DNA from: Cliona cf. orientalis
Taxonomy: Eukaryota; Porifera; Demospongiae; Clionaida; Clionaidae
Assembly: GCA_963930775.1 (NCBI GenBank)
Contig: OZ005695.1
Location: 9,672,001 to 9,736,000 of the forward strand
Length of the DNA stretch: 64,000 bases
Reading direction: 5' to 3'
Positions 25,570 through 35,924 of the stretch are shown here, in pieces. A model generated the notes under the pieces. That model had not been told where the DNA came from. It saw only the letters and a program-made list of their open reading frames with translations, and searched no databases. Made by a program: the position numbers and the translations under genes. The number at the start of each line of letters is the position of its first letter. The first letter of the stretch is position 1.

Positions 25570-26458
25570 GTGGTAGATCCCAGGCTGCTCTGTGGTACAG
25601 GATAGCTGAACTGCAACAGAAGGAGGTCCTGTTGACTGCAAAGCAAGGGGAGCTCACTTCCAGGTATAGAGCTATACAGCTGTGTGGTCTCCATAATTAT
25701 AGTTACCACGAATTACTAAGTACTTCATTAGTAGCAATTCTCACAAAAATTGGGCCCTTACCACTTAGCTTCAAATGGCCACAAAAAGTTAATTCTCCCG
25801 TAGCTTGAATCTGGCTCAGGTGGAGGCTGCAGATGCTAAAGCCTCTTTGGAAGAAGTTAGGAAAAAGAACATTGTCAAGTAAGTGTGGCACTTTAATAGG
25901 GAGGAGCAAATTGTATCACTATCCAGTAATATAATTCACAGAGTGATTGTCCCATTCTGCATGAATGATGACTGGGGGAGGGGGGGGGGGGATTTGGGGG
26001 CATCCTCAACCCATTCCCCCCCCCCCCCCCCCCCCCAAATAAATTAAATGGGGGCAAGAGAGAGCTGGGGGATGATATCCTTTTTATTATCTTTTTATTG
26101 CTTAGAATGACTCTCATAGCAAGGATGAGAAGATACAGCGGCTGGAGAAGAGACTAACATTTATCACAAAGGTAGTTTGCTTTGCTGTTTGAGCCACATC
26201 AGCATGCAGTCTGACTTTGATTTGTATTATCAGGAGAGGGACGGGTGTGTGAATGTGCTGAAATCATATAAATTAGACTCTGGAGTGGATGCTTTGCTAA
26301 ACCGGGAGAGCTTGAATGAGGTACGTGAAATATTTACACAAGCTTAAGCTGTTTGCCAGTGGTTAAATTATGACTTGTGAGTTCAATATCACAATCATGT
26401 ACATGTATAGATGGAGCAACAGTTGACCAGAGCCAATGATTGAATCTCTGAACTAGAG
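25570..26458 (+). pseudogene. MAD1L1: MAD1-like coiled-coil gene fragment with in-frame stop
   Basis: Five GT-AG exons: 25570-25663, 25804-25878, 26106-26171, 26234-26320 and 26411-26458. They encode a coiled coil (RIAELQQKEVLLTAKQGEL; EEVRKKNIVK), then RLEKRLTFITKERDG...LKSY and MEQQLTRAN. The RLxKRxxxxTKERDGxxxxLxSY pattern and the later ELEEELG fit the middle of the spindle-checkpoint coiled-coil protein MAD1, as I recall the family. The last exon has TGA at 26441-26443 where an Arg codon (CGA) would fit. No start, N-terminus or MAD2-binding region is nearby. It is therefore a transposed or duplicated piece. A following exon candidate (EELGH then stop) is at 26661-26680, and a copy of that at about 17489. 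Confidence 0.6.
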
Positions 26459-27430
26459 GTATAATAAGAAATCAATACTGAGACTTGTGCATGCAATGTT
26501 ACGACATAGCTAATGTAATAGCCATGATAGAGGCCATGATTTGGGTGGGGCCTATAGCCACATCAGGATGGCTCCTGTTCCCATTAGGTTGTGATACGGT
26601 ACGGGGTCGTCACCTTCACATAATTATACCACATTACCTCACTATAATTAATTTTTTGCAGGAAGAACTTGGTCACTAATCGACAAGATAATCTTGACAA
26701 CATTGACTCTTGACAATTGTTCTTTCTTGTACTAGTCATGCCGCTCATAATAGAAATAATTTTATTATGACATTGTATGATTCTTGAACCACGTCTTGCT
26801 TATTATAGGTATTGTTTCCATGGTAATCATCCTAAAGGGATATGGTACAGGGATACCAGATCTTATATCAAAGTACCACTAGTTAGGAGTTTCCCAATCA
26901 ATCACACATTTCCTTCAACTCTCAAGATCAGAATCTTGGACATCCATGCTAACTACATCTCTCATGCATTGTATTATATTTATAGTTACTGTTATTGTGG
27001 CAAAGCTGGAGCAATTTAAATTGTGTTTCAGATCACTCAAAAAAAAATCTTAATCCAAAATGCAAGACAACAATATTATTTTACAAAAAATGTCATACAT
27101 GAATGATTAGCTAAATAAAACAAAAACGGAATGAGTAGCAAAATTAAGTTCTGACATTGAGCATCCACCTCTAGAGGCCATGCTCCTACATGTACTTCAC
27201 AAAAGCAAATAAGGGTAAAACAAGTTCTACTATCAAATCACATGAAACATTACTAGCTACATGATGTTGTCCTGCTTAATTATCTCAAGAAGGCCTATTA
27301 CAAAACTTTCCTTATAACATTATCATGCAGAAAACAAGCACACAAATGTAGCATTAAGCAATCTATTGTTCTGTTTCTATTTTAATTCTGTATAAATTTA
27401 AAAGTTTCAACATTTCACTCGAGGCTTACG
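26459..27430. other. shared 3' flank of paralogue C
   Basis: 26636-27430 is related to 17461-18296 throughout, so the MAD1-like exon fragment and the 3' flank were duplicated together with the Pmp-like gene. No further gene is seen. Confidence 0.6.
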
Positions 27431-30400
27431 TTAGACTTGGCTAACTGCTTCCTTCTCTTTGACTTGGGCTGCCTCTGCAGCACCAGGTATGTGTAGTGAG
27501 TTGGCCACTTCTTCAGGATCTGGTGCTGCAAGGTTACAGGGTTGGTGCACCTCCACCACAGACTGGGTGGGCTTCACTGGCTCTTGCTGCTTGAATGGCA
27601 CTTTATAGTCCTGAGTATTAACAGGGCGGTCAATCTTGTCCAAGAATTCGTAAAATTGGTGAATATCATCATCAGGTGGTGGGCTCCAGTGACGGTCAGG
27701 TTTTGGTTTTGGATCAGCATCAGTGAACATCATTCTATCAATAATTCGACCAAGCTTTGTCTTATGAATCTTTGAGAAGACTGCGGTGTATGTGTAGACA
27801 TGGTAGAGGATGATGAGCAGCAGTGCAATGAATGTGATGATGACTGAAGTGTAGGCAGCTGCTTCCCGATTGCTAGCTGGTTTGTCAAGAGAATACCAGG
27901 TGAACGTTATAAAGGAGAGGATGTTCAAATAGAAAAATGTCTCAAGTACATCCACTGGCCATTTCCTGTACAGTCTGCTGCCAAAGAACTGCTTTAGAGC
28001 AAAAATGCAACACACTGTAAAGTTGATAGCTGTAAGAGCAATAGTAGGGTCATTGGAAACATTTGTGGCAGCTACAAGGTACAAGACGACACGAACAATC
28101 AGCAGCAGTCCAGTCCATGGCCAGTAGCGATGCTTGGGAGTGTAAGGCTTATGGTAGGTTTCAATGAATGTCTGTATCTTTGGATTCCTTGACCACTTGA
28201 AAACTCTCCACCTTGGAAGGTAGAGGAGCCACTGCCAGGAGAAGAGAAGAGCAGTGTAGACCAGACCAACCAGGAGAATGAGAACAGCTGCAATGAATAG
28301 AGGAATGTGCTTTATGGAGAGATATTTGACAGTTGCATCAGGGAGCCACAGCATTTCACTAGAGCCATCGGGATACTTAAGAATGCCAACTGATAGAGAC
28401 TTAAAGCAGATTTCAAGAAGCTTAGCATAGGAAAGCAGAATTAGTGTAGCCAGAGTTGCCACTGGATCCTTCTTTCCAATGAGGTTTGAAAATTTAGTAG
28501 AATAGGAACTGATGATGATGACTAAAACCACAAGAAAAATGACGTAGGCAGGGAAAGCTAACAGTAGCCACGTTTTGATGTAAGTGTCCATTCCTGGAAA
28601 GTAGCAGGTGTCAATTCCAAGGTCTAAGTTCAGCCATGATATGAACACAGTAATGAAGTTTCTCATTTGAAATGGAAGTAGAATACTCTCGTTTGCATGT
28701 ATAATATTAGCATAAAAGATCAGTCCATTTAGAGTTCCAATAGCAACAGTCATGTTGAGTAGCAACAATAAAGCCACCAGTGCTATACCAGCTAGGATTG
28801 CAGCTATGGTGATGGCAATGAGTAGCGCAGGCCAGTAGCTAGGGCATGGGAGACAGTGTGAACTACCAAGAGAGAGGCTGAGACCAGGTTGGCAAGATCC
28901 ACACAACAGAGATGATCGATCATAGGCACACTGAGCATCAGCTCCATTTTGCTCACTGAGGTCAATGGATGGACTGGTTGATAAGCAGTAGTCAAAAGGA
29001 CAGTTGGGGTAGACTAAATAACCAGTTAGGTCTGTGTCATTGATGTAGGAAATCCAGGCTCTGGTTTGAGGCTGTTTGGTTAATAATCCAGTGTGGATGT
29101 CACAGTGATCCATGTATTGACTGATATTGCTGTGGCATTCACATGTACAGTTTGTGCTGTTCATTTCTGAGACTTGTAATCCAATTGGACAGCTGCAAGA
29201 GAGGAAGTGGATTTCTACTGTTGCCCTAGAGAGTTCAGCATCCTTGCATGGACCATCTGAGGCATAGAGGGACAAATTTTCTGATTTATGTGGTGAAACA
29301 ACATTGAATATCAAATTAGTATACTCAGCAGGTATTTTCCTAGCCAGCTGTCCTTCAGCTAGACCACTCTCAGTGAAGTGGAGGGAGGTTTGGATGGTTG
29401 CACTAACTGGTTGGCCAACCTGATCAACAGCAACGACTGGGAGTGTGAATATTTGTCCCTTTTTAACCTCAGTGTAATGTTGGTGGGGGCAGTCATTATT
29501 ATGATCAGCAGTGAAGCAAAGGCACACTCGAACTGGATCAGATGATACTGAGAGGTTTGCGTCAATCACAATTTCTCTAAAATATGTAGGAGTGGACACA
29601 TTCTTAAAGTAAGCAATCCCATCACCTCTATCTTTGAAGTCACGTGAGTACTTAATATGAACTTCAGCAAATGGACTCACAGCACATCTGTCTAGTAGTC
29701 CTCCGTAGAGAGTGGAGCCAGAAATGTTAGCATGGTTTTGTGAGAAATGCATATTCTGTATCCTGAGATGTGAAGCTTTAAAACCAAGACTATGGAGAGC
29801 AAGTACTTGAAAGAAGCACTCTGTCTCTGTGTTGCTAGCGCATGTACCAGAGTTGGTGTCATCATCCACATGTATTGCTCCACCGTAGTCTGCACTGTTG
29901 GCAGTGAAGGTTGTTGTATTGAAGTCACCAATATCATAGATAGAGATATAACCATACTTCAGGATATAAAATTTTGCATTGGCTTCCAGTGATAATCCAC
30001 CTCCCCTCTCTGCTGTATTTCCTGTGATGTTTATTCTTGCACCAGTGTATACGATGATAGATGAGCTAATAGCGTGGAGTCCTCCCCCTTTATGTGATGC
30101 AATATTATTCAATAATACAAGGGCACTCTGTTGTTGGCAGTTTAGTTCGCTAGTTGAGAGGTAGACACCTCCCCCATTTCCAGTCCATGGCTGTGTTGTG
30201 TGCAAGAGTTACATTACCATTCACATAGAGTTTGCTGTCAGTGGAATGCATTGCTCCACCATTTTCAGCATGGTTATGTTCAAGATTGCATTCTCCATCA
30301 AAAAATACTTTGCTCTGAAATAAAGTTATTGCACCTCCTTCTTGGAAGTCAGCTGAGACAGTTTGTGATGGTGTGTTATTCACAAATGCAGCATAACCAG

Positions 30401-32582
30401 TGAAAGTGATGTTGCTGTTGAATGCCACTAATGATCCCAAATTTTTGGAGAATGTAACATTTCCTGAGTTATCTCCAAAAAATTCTGAGTCAGATAAGTA
30501 TATCACAGCGTACCTATCAGCTTTATTGTTATTGACTAGAAGAAAGCTATGTATATGCTGAATCATAGATCTGAATTCCGCATAAATAATTGCTCCAATC
30601 GGTGAAACATTATTAGTGAAGTTACTACAAGCTATTGTGATATTGCACATGATAGCATACAGTACTCCTCCTCTATCAGTGGCATTGTTATCATGAAGTC
30701 CACTTCCTTCTATTGTGATAGTACTGTGGCTGGAATCCAGTACTCCACCTATGATGGCATAGTTACCTTGAAATTCACTTGCTTCTATTGTGATAGTACT
30801 GCTCCTGGACTCCAGTACTCCTCCACTGCTGGCATTATTATCTTGAAATTCACTTCCTTTTATTATGATAGTACTGCTGATGGAAAATAATACTCCTCCC
30901 CAGCTGGCATTATTATCTTGAAATTCACTTCCTTCTATTGTGATAGTACTGCTCCTGGACTCCAGTACTCCTCCACTGCTGGCATTATTATCTTGAAATT
31001 CACTTCCTTCTATTGTGATAGTACTGCTGTTGGAATACAGTACTCCTCCACTGCTGGCATTATTATCTTGAAATCCACTTGCTTCTATTGTGATAGTACT
31101 GCTCCTGGACTCCAGTACTCCTCCACTGCTGGCATTATTATCTTGAAATTCACTTCCTTTTATTATGATAGTACTGCTGATGGAAAACAATACTCCTCCC
31201 CAGCTGGCATTATTATCTTGAAATTCACTTCCTTCTATTGTGATAGTACTGCTCCTGGACTCCAGTACTCCTCCACTGCTGGAATTATTATCTTGAAATT
31301 CACTTCCTTTTATTGTGATAGTACTGCTGATGGAAAACAGTACTCCTCCCCAGCTGGCATTATTATCTTGAAATTCACTTCCTTCTATTGTGATAGTACT
31401 GCGCCTGGAATACAGTACTCCTCCACTGCTGGCATTGTTATCGTGAAATTCACTTCCTTTTATTGTGATAGTACTGCTGATGGAAGTCAGTACTCCGACT
31501 CTGGCATAGTTATCTTGAAATTCACTTGCTTCTATTGTGATAGTACTGCTGAAGGAATCCAGTACTCCTCCCTCCCTGGCATAGTTATCATGAAATTCAC
31601 TTGCTTCTATTGTGATAGTACTGCGCCTGGAATACAGTACTCCTCCATCAAAGCGGGCATTATTATCTTGAAATTCACTTCCTTTTATTGTGATAGTACT
31701 GCTGATGGAAAACAGTACTCCTCCCCAGCTGGTATTATTATCTTGAAATTCACTTGCTTCTATTGTGATAGTACTGCTGCTGGAATACAGTACTCCTCCA
31801 TTGCCGGCATAGATATAATTATCATGAAATTCACTTGCTTCTATTGTGATAGTACTGCTGCTGGAATACAGTACTCCTCCATAGTTGGCATTGTTACTAA
31901 CAAATACATTACCACTCATGTTAATGATGCTGTCCTGTTCTGCAACTATAGCTCCACCCAAGTATGCTCTGTTATCTTCAAACCTACTTTGGTTGATCTC
32001 AACTGTACTGTTGGTAACAATAATTGCACCACCAAAGAATCCATCAGGTCCACAATTAGGGGGATATAAATTTATACATTTTCTGTAAGATCCTTCTTTA
32101 TTGGATAGAAAAGTACTGTTGACAATCTGTGCTGTTGTTTCAATGAGTTCCAGGGCTGTTCCACTATTCTCTTGACCTTCAAACTTTGTATCTTCGACCA
32201 CAAATTCTTGAAGATGTCTCACTTGATTTCTTCCACATCCAGTGAACTCCATGTTAGTGATGTGAATGCTCTGTGATTGATAGAATTGCATACTTGAGTC
32301 GCTTGTACATTTGATTTGTGCTGTTGAGTTCTCAGACTTCATTATAAAGTTGTCCACATTTGACAATGTCAGGTTGACATTGCTGAGATGGTGTGTTCCA
32401 GGGAGGAAGACCAGTGTCGTATTGGAGTGGAAAGAATGGCTCGAGTTAGCAGCAAACTGGGAGAGGATTAGACATGGCTGCACAGTGCAAAGGTCAGCTG
32501 AGTTGGTTGTGATGTAATAGACCTCACTGGCTGCTTGGTTTAGAGAGCAGAAGACGAGTAGTGATAGAGTCAAGAGACTCAT
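27431..32582 (-). CDS. Pmp-repeat beta-helix multi-pass membrane protein, paralogue C (4-base insertion)
   Basis: Single-exon gene, the longest copy (about 1,715 residues over both frames). It starts at 32582 with MSLLTLSLLVFCSLNQAAS. The first frame runs to 30150. An extra 4 bases at about 30183-30190 (minus strand gccatggact, where paralogue A has gccact) moves the reading into the second frame, 30205-27431. The beta-helix holds about sixteen 25-residue units (30690-31900), then irregular GGAI/GGAM...N.A repeats. After the break come GGGVYLSTSELNCQQ, a Cys stalk (CSCPIGLQVSE, CGSCQPGLSLS), the membrane segments (YWPALLIAITIAAIL to YTSVIITFIALLLIILYHVY) and a tail ending EAVSQV. Long stretches are almost identical to A and B, so the copies are recent or homogenised. 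Surface location and multi-pass topology are inferred from sequence; ligand and signalling are unknown. Confidence 0.8.
30690..31900 (-). repeat. coding 75-bp tandem repeat, about sixteen units, with a two-unit higher-order period
   Basis: Units alternate between GGVLESRS...NNASW and GGVLFSIS...NNASS types, giving a 150-bp higher-order repeat in the middle of the array (about 30890-31390). One unit has lost a Gly (GVLTSISS) and two carry small length changes. The antisense strand is open across the array, but only as a by-product. Confidence 0.9.
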
Positions 32583-33635
32583 GCTGTCTTGCTGATGCCT
32601 GTTGTTCTGCTGTATGCTGCTGAAGAATTTCGGTGCATTAGGAAAGTTTTAGTGTGATGATTGACTGCTCAGTGGTTGGATGATTCCAGCTGCTCTGACT
32701 CTTAGCCTAGCAGATACTCACTTTTATAATCGATTGAATGGAATGCCTTCTTCCAGGAAGTAGTAGCTACCTTACTCTTTCTGTATAGGGCATACTGCAC
32801 ATCAAACATTAGCTAATAAAGAAGTAGAATTCCCCATTATCAATTTGGTAATGATTATTACATAATTTTAAGAACTTCAAGATGCTTCATTGACGTCAAT
32901 AATTCATGGTAATGTAAAAGTTTAACTTTTATGAAGTTTATCGAATCAAGTCAGTCGTGAAATAATAATTATACAGGATGGCAGGCACTGAGACACCATA
33001 TTAATGAGGAGTGTTCCGGAAATAGAGGAGCAAAGAAATCACATCAACCAAAATGGACAAACTGTCGCATTTCTATGAATTATTGATGACCAAATCACTT
33101 AGTCATGGCGATGGTTAGGGGACAATATTCAATTTTGATCATAATAATTTCACGATGCGATTAACTTGACTTGAACTTCATGAAAGTTATAGACTGCTAT
33201 ATTAGAAGTAACGGCACCTTGTTTCAATGTATAAACCATGTAGCAGTCTGCATGTTAACAGATACACACACGGAACGACTAACATGCCCCTTGCACAATG
33301 ACATGTACCAAGGGTTAAAATACCCCCCAACACTACATAGGATTAATTTAAAAAGCAGATGCCATGCATATCATTCTGCTAATTGCAGCCTACATCATTA
33401 AGAAGGGCTCAGAAGCAAAGTGGGCTAACCCACAAAATTAATGTTGAATTAGCCCCCCCCCCCCCCCCCCCCCCCCGAATCTTAAAATGTGTTTCATATT
33501 TAATATTATTTATGATTAGTTATGACTAAGATGAAACTCCCCTCCAAATCCAACATATTATATACATGCATTATTATTAGAAGTCTATACATAAGTCCTT
33601 GATGATAATAAATATTATGGCAGACATACATCTAT

Positions 33636-33742
33636 GGAAGCCGAGAAGGGCAATTTCGTTTGATTCCGCAACCCGCATCCCGCACCTTGCGGGATGCGGG
33701 TTGCAGGTTGCGGAATCAACGAAATTGCCCTTCTCAGCTTCC
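33636..33742. repeat. 107-bp foldback hairpin
   Basis: ggaagccgagaagggcaatt pairs with aattgcccttctcagcttcc, and the inner gcgggatgcgggttgc sequences pair too, leaving a very short loop. One arm has an extra short repeat, so pairing is slightly asymmetric. Confidence 0.8.
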
Positions 33743-33779
33743 ATATACATTCTCTGTGCACATACATGCAGCATCATAA

Positions 33780-33989
33780 TACCGTATAGCGGGAAATTTT
33801 CGAGGGAGAAAACTTTCACGAATTTCGCGATTTTTCAGACATCCGCGAAGGTTTTCTCCACGAAATTCTAGGCATGCCACACCCATTATGCGACCAGTTT
33901 AACGTTCCGCGAAAGTTTTCTCCGCGAAATGCTCCTTTCCTACGGATCCGCGAAAGTTTTCTCCCTCGAAAATTTCCCGCTATACGGTA
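33780..33989. mobile_element. 210-bp MITE with CCGTATAGCGGGAAA termini and TA target duplication
   Basis: The ends taccgtatagcgggaaattt and aaatttcccgctatacggta are exact inverted repeats for at least 36 bp (through gagggagaaaactttc). A TA flanks each side, as in Tc1/mariner-type insertion. The internal sequence repeats the gcgaaagttttctcc motif. No coding capacity. Confidence 0.85.
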
Positions 33990-34635
33990 CACTCTACATG
34001 CGCATGCATGTGATAATTACTATGTAGTCATCACCAACAACATACTGGTATGTGCTCATGCACTTGTCATGGCATCCCTCTCTTATCAATGTCATAACAA
34101 AAAATATCCATACTCAGTGGCATCTCTAGGCAATTGTTTAACTGGGTGCAAATTATTAAAACTGCACTGGTGGATACACAAAGCTAGCGGAAATGTACTA
34201 TAGTATGTAGTACTATTAATATCCTGGTACTATTCCATGTAGACAGTGTAGTGATATACATGGCATGTTACATTACTGTCTGTGACAGTGTAGTGAAACA
34301 TGCATACTGTGACAGTAAGCAACAAAACTACACAACGTCATGCATAGGATGGTTGCACAGGTGCATGGATTGGGTGCAAATGAACCCACATGCATCCCCC
34401 TGGCGATACCACTGCCTCTACTACGTATGTATGTTACAGTTACGTACATACACCCCCACAATATGTTCTAAGAAGCACGTATGTGTACATGATAATAATT
34501 ATGTCCATGCATGGCATTATCCAGTTGCATAAGGGCTCACTACAACTGCATAGTTAACATGTGTGCCCATTGTAAATACATCCAACTCTTGGAGTGAAGG
34601 GTCCAAACCACAGCGAGATGAACCTAGCCCAAAAA

Positions 34636-35055
34636 GCAGAAGGGTAGGAACAGGGGGGGGCAGGAGGGACGATCGCCCCCCCCCCCCCCCCCCCCCCCCC
34701 CCCACTTTTCTAGGAGGGGGGGCATAGCCCCTCCACTTTTTGAGTCTGAACTTTCTTATCTAATTAGCTAACTTAGGAATTCGTTGTATATTTTATACCC
34801 TGCATTGTTGAAATAACTGCCTGAACGAGCCTAATTACACATGAATAACTGATTCAAATTTTAGTCCCCAAAATGCCTCAGAAAGCATCTGGTAATACCT
34901 AAAATCTCAAAATTTTCTAGGGAAGCATGCCCCCAGACCCCCCCCCCCCCCCCCCCCCCGGGAGAGCTGCAAGCAGCAGGGGCCTTTGGCCCCAACCTAT
35001 TCTGCGTCGGTTTGTATGCCCCCCCACTTTCTTATTGCTTCCTACCCCTCTGAAA
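34636..35055. mobile_element. possible repeat element with GTAGGAA-type ends and internal poly(C)
   Basis: The left end cagaagggtaggaa and right end cttcctacccctctg are inverted. Between them lie two C runs (34676-34703 and 34938-34959) and the word gcatgcccccagaccc. The ends resemble those of the element at 61531-61672. Boundaries are approximate and no target duplication was found. Confidence 0.45.
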
Positions 35056-35924
35056 AGCCCCAACACCACAAAAAATTATGCACCTTATCCTACTTAGGAT
35101 GGGCAGGTATGCAAGTACTTAGGACTAAGTAATTAAGTAGGCACAGTAAACAGGAAATGATTTAAAAAAATCAACCAGCTGAGTACTTTTATTATGTGGA
35201 ACATACCAGTATTGAGGTAATATCTGAACACACCCTGAACTGAAGTTTATATTTCAGTAGGTACTTAGAGTAGAAGTGTAGATCCTCCTAGGTACTGTGA
35301 TTGAACATTAGTAGGCAAATTGTCACTTGCCTGCATGTTACTTGTAGGTTTTACTTAGGTTACTTGTAAATTTTGGCCAATAGGATCCATGGTATTATGA
35401 GAGCTCCAAAGCAAATAGCTGTACTACCATAGCAACAGTTATAAAACTCTAAATAACTTAATTATAGCTCACCTCAGCCAATGGGATCCATAGTACCAGC
35501 CTAGTAGTAGAGGTCAGAGTTCACATTACTATACCTGCCATCTATCAAAAATTTTGTATGAATATTTGTTACATAGCAAGACCTGGAACTACTTTTCATA
35601 TTATTCAAAATTCCTAGCAGCAAATTTTTTGATCAATTATTTATCAAATTACAACGACCAAACATGATATATCAGTGATCGCTAATGGTAACTCAGTGCG
35701 TCTCCATGCCCTCCAGGTTAGGACACGGACTAGTCATGATAAGAAAATTGTCACTCTGAAAAATGTTCTTCATTGTACATAGTATAATATTATACTAATT
35801 CCTGATGGGTATATAATATATTATGAGGGGCTGGCATGCATGTATTTAGTATGTGTGTATGTGTTGGAGTTCAAAGTGCTGTGTGATATAAAAATAATAA
35901 TGGAGTTGTCTCACAATCGATCGA

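Larger units (their letters stand above)
32583..35924. other. gene-free repeat-rich spacer between the Pmp-like array and the kinase gene
   Basis: 32590-32720 is the upstream block shared with paralogue A. 32745-33480 is a direct copy of about 130-1010. The rest contains a hairpin (33636-33742), a MITE (33780-33989), a poly(C)-bearing repeat (34636-35055) and, at 35500-35640, a fragment of the SNX29 intron after 2378. I find no exon. Confidence 0.65.

Noticed and set aside
30918..32069. Long antisense open frames across the 75-bp repeats of paralogues B and C (also 21582-22580)
   Set aside because: They mirror the sense repeat exactly, have monotonous composition and vanish outside the array. 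The sense strand carries signal peptide, domains and conservation, so the antisense frames are by-products.
9832..32582. Bacterial (chlamydial) contamination because of Pmp repeats
   Set aside because: The C-terminal half is a polytopic membrane domain instead of an autotransporter barrel, the flanks carry the same repeats and exon copies as the eukaryotic genes, and base composition does not change.
33171..33401. Short open frame 'MNFMKVIDCY...'
   Set aside because: It lies in the duplicated non-coding block (also 720-960), where the matching copy does not keep the frame.
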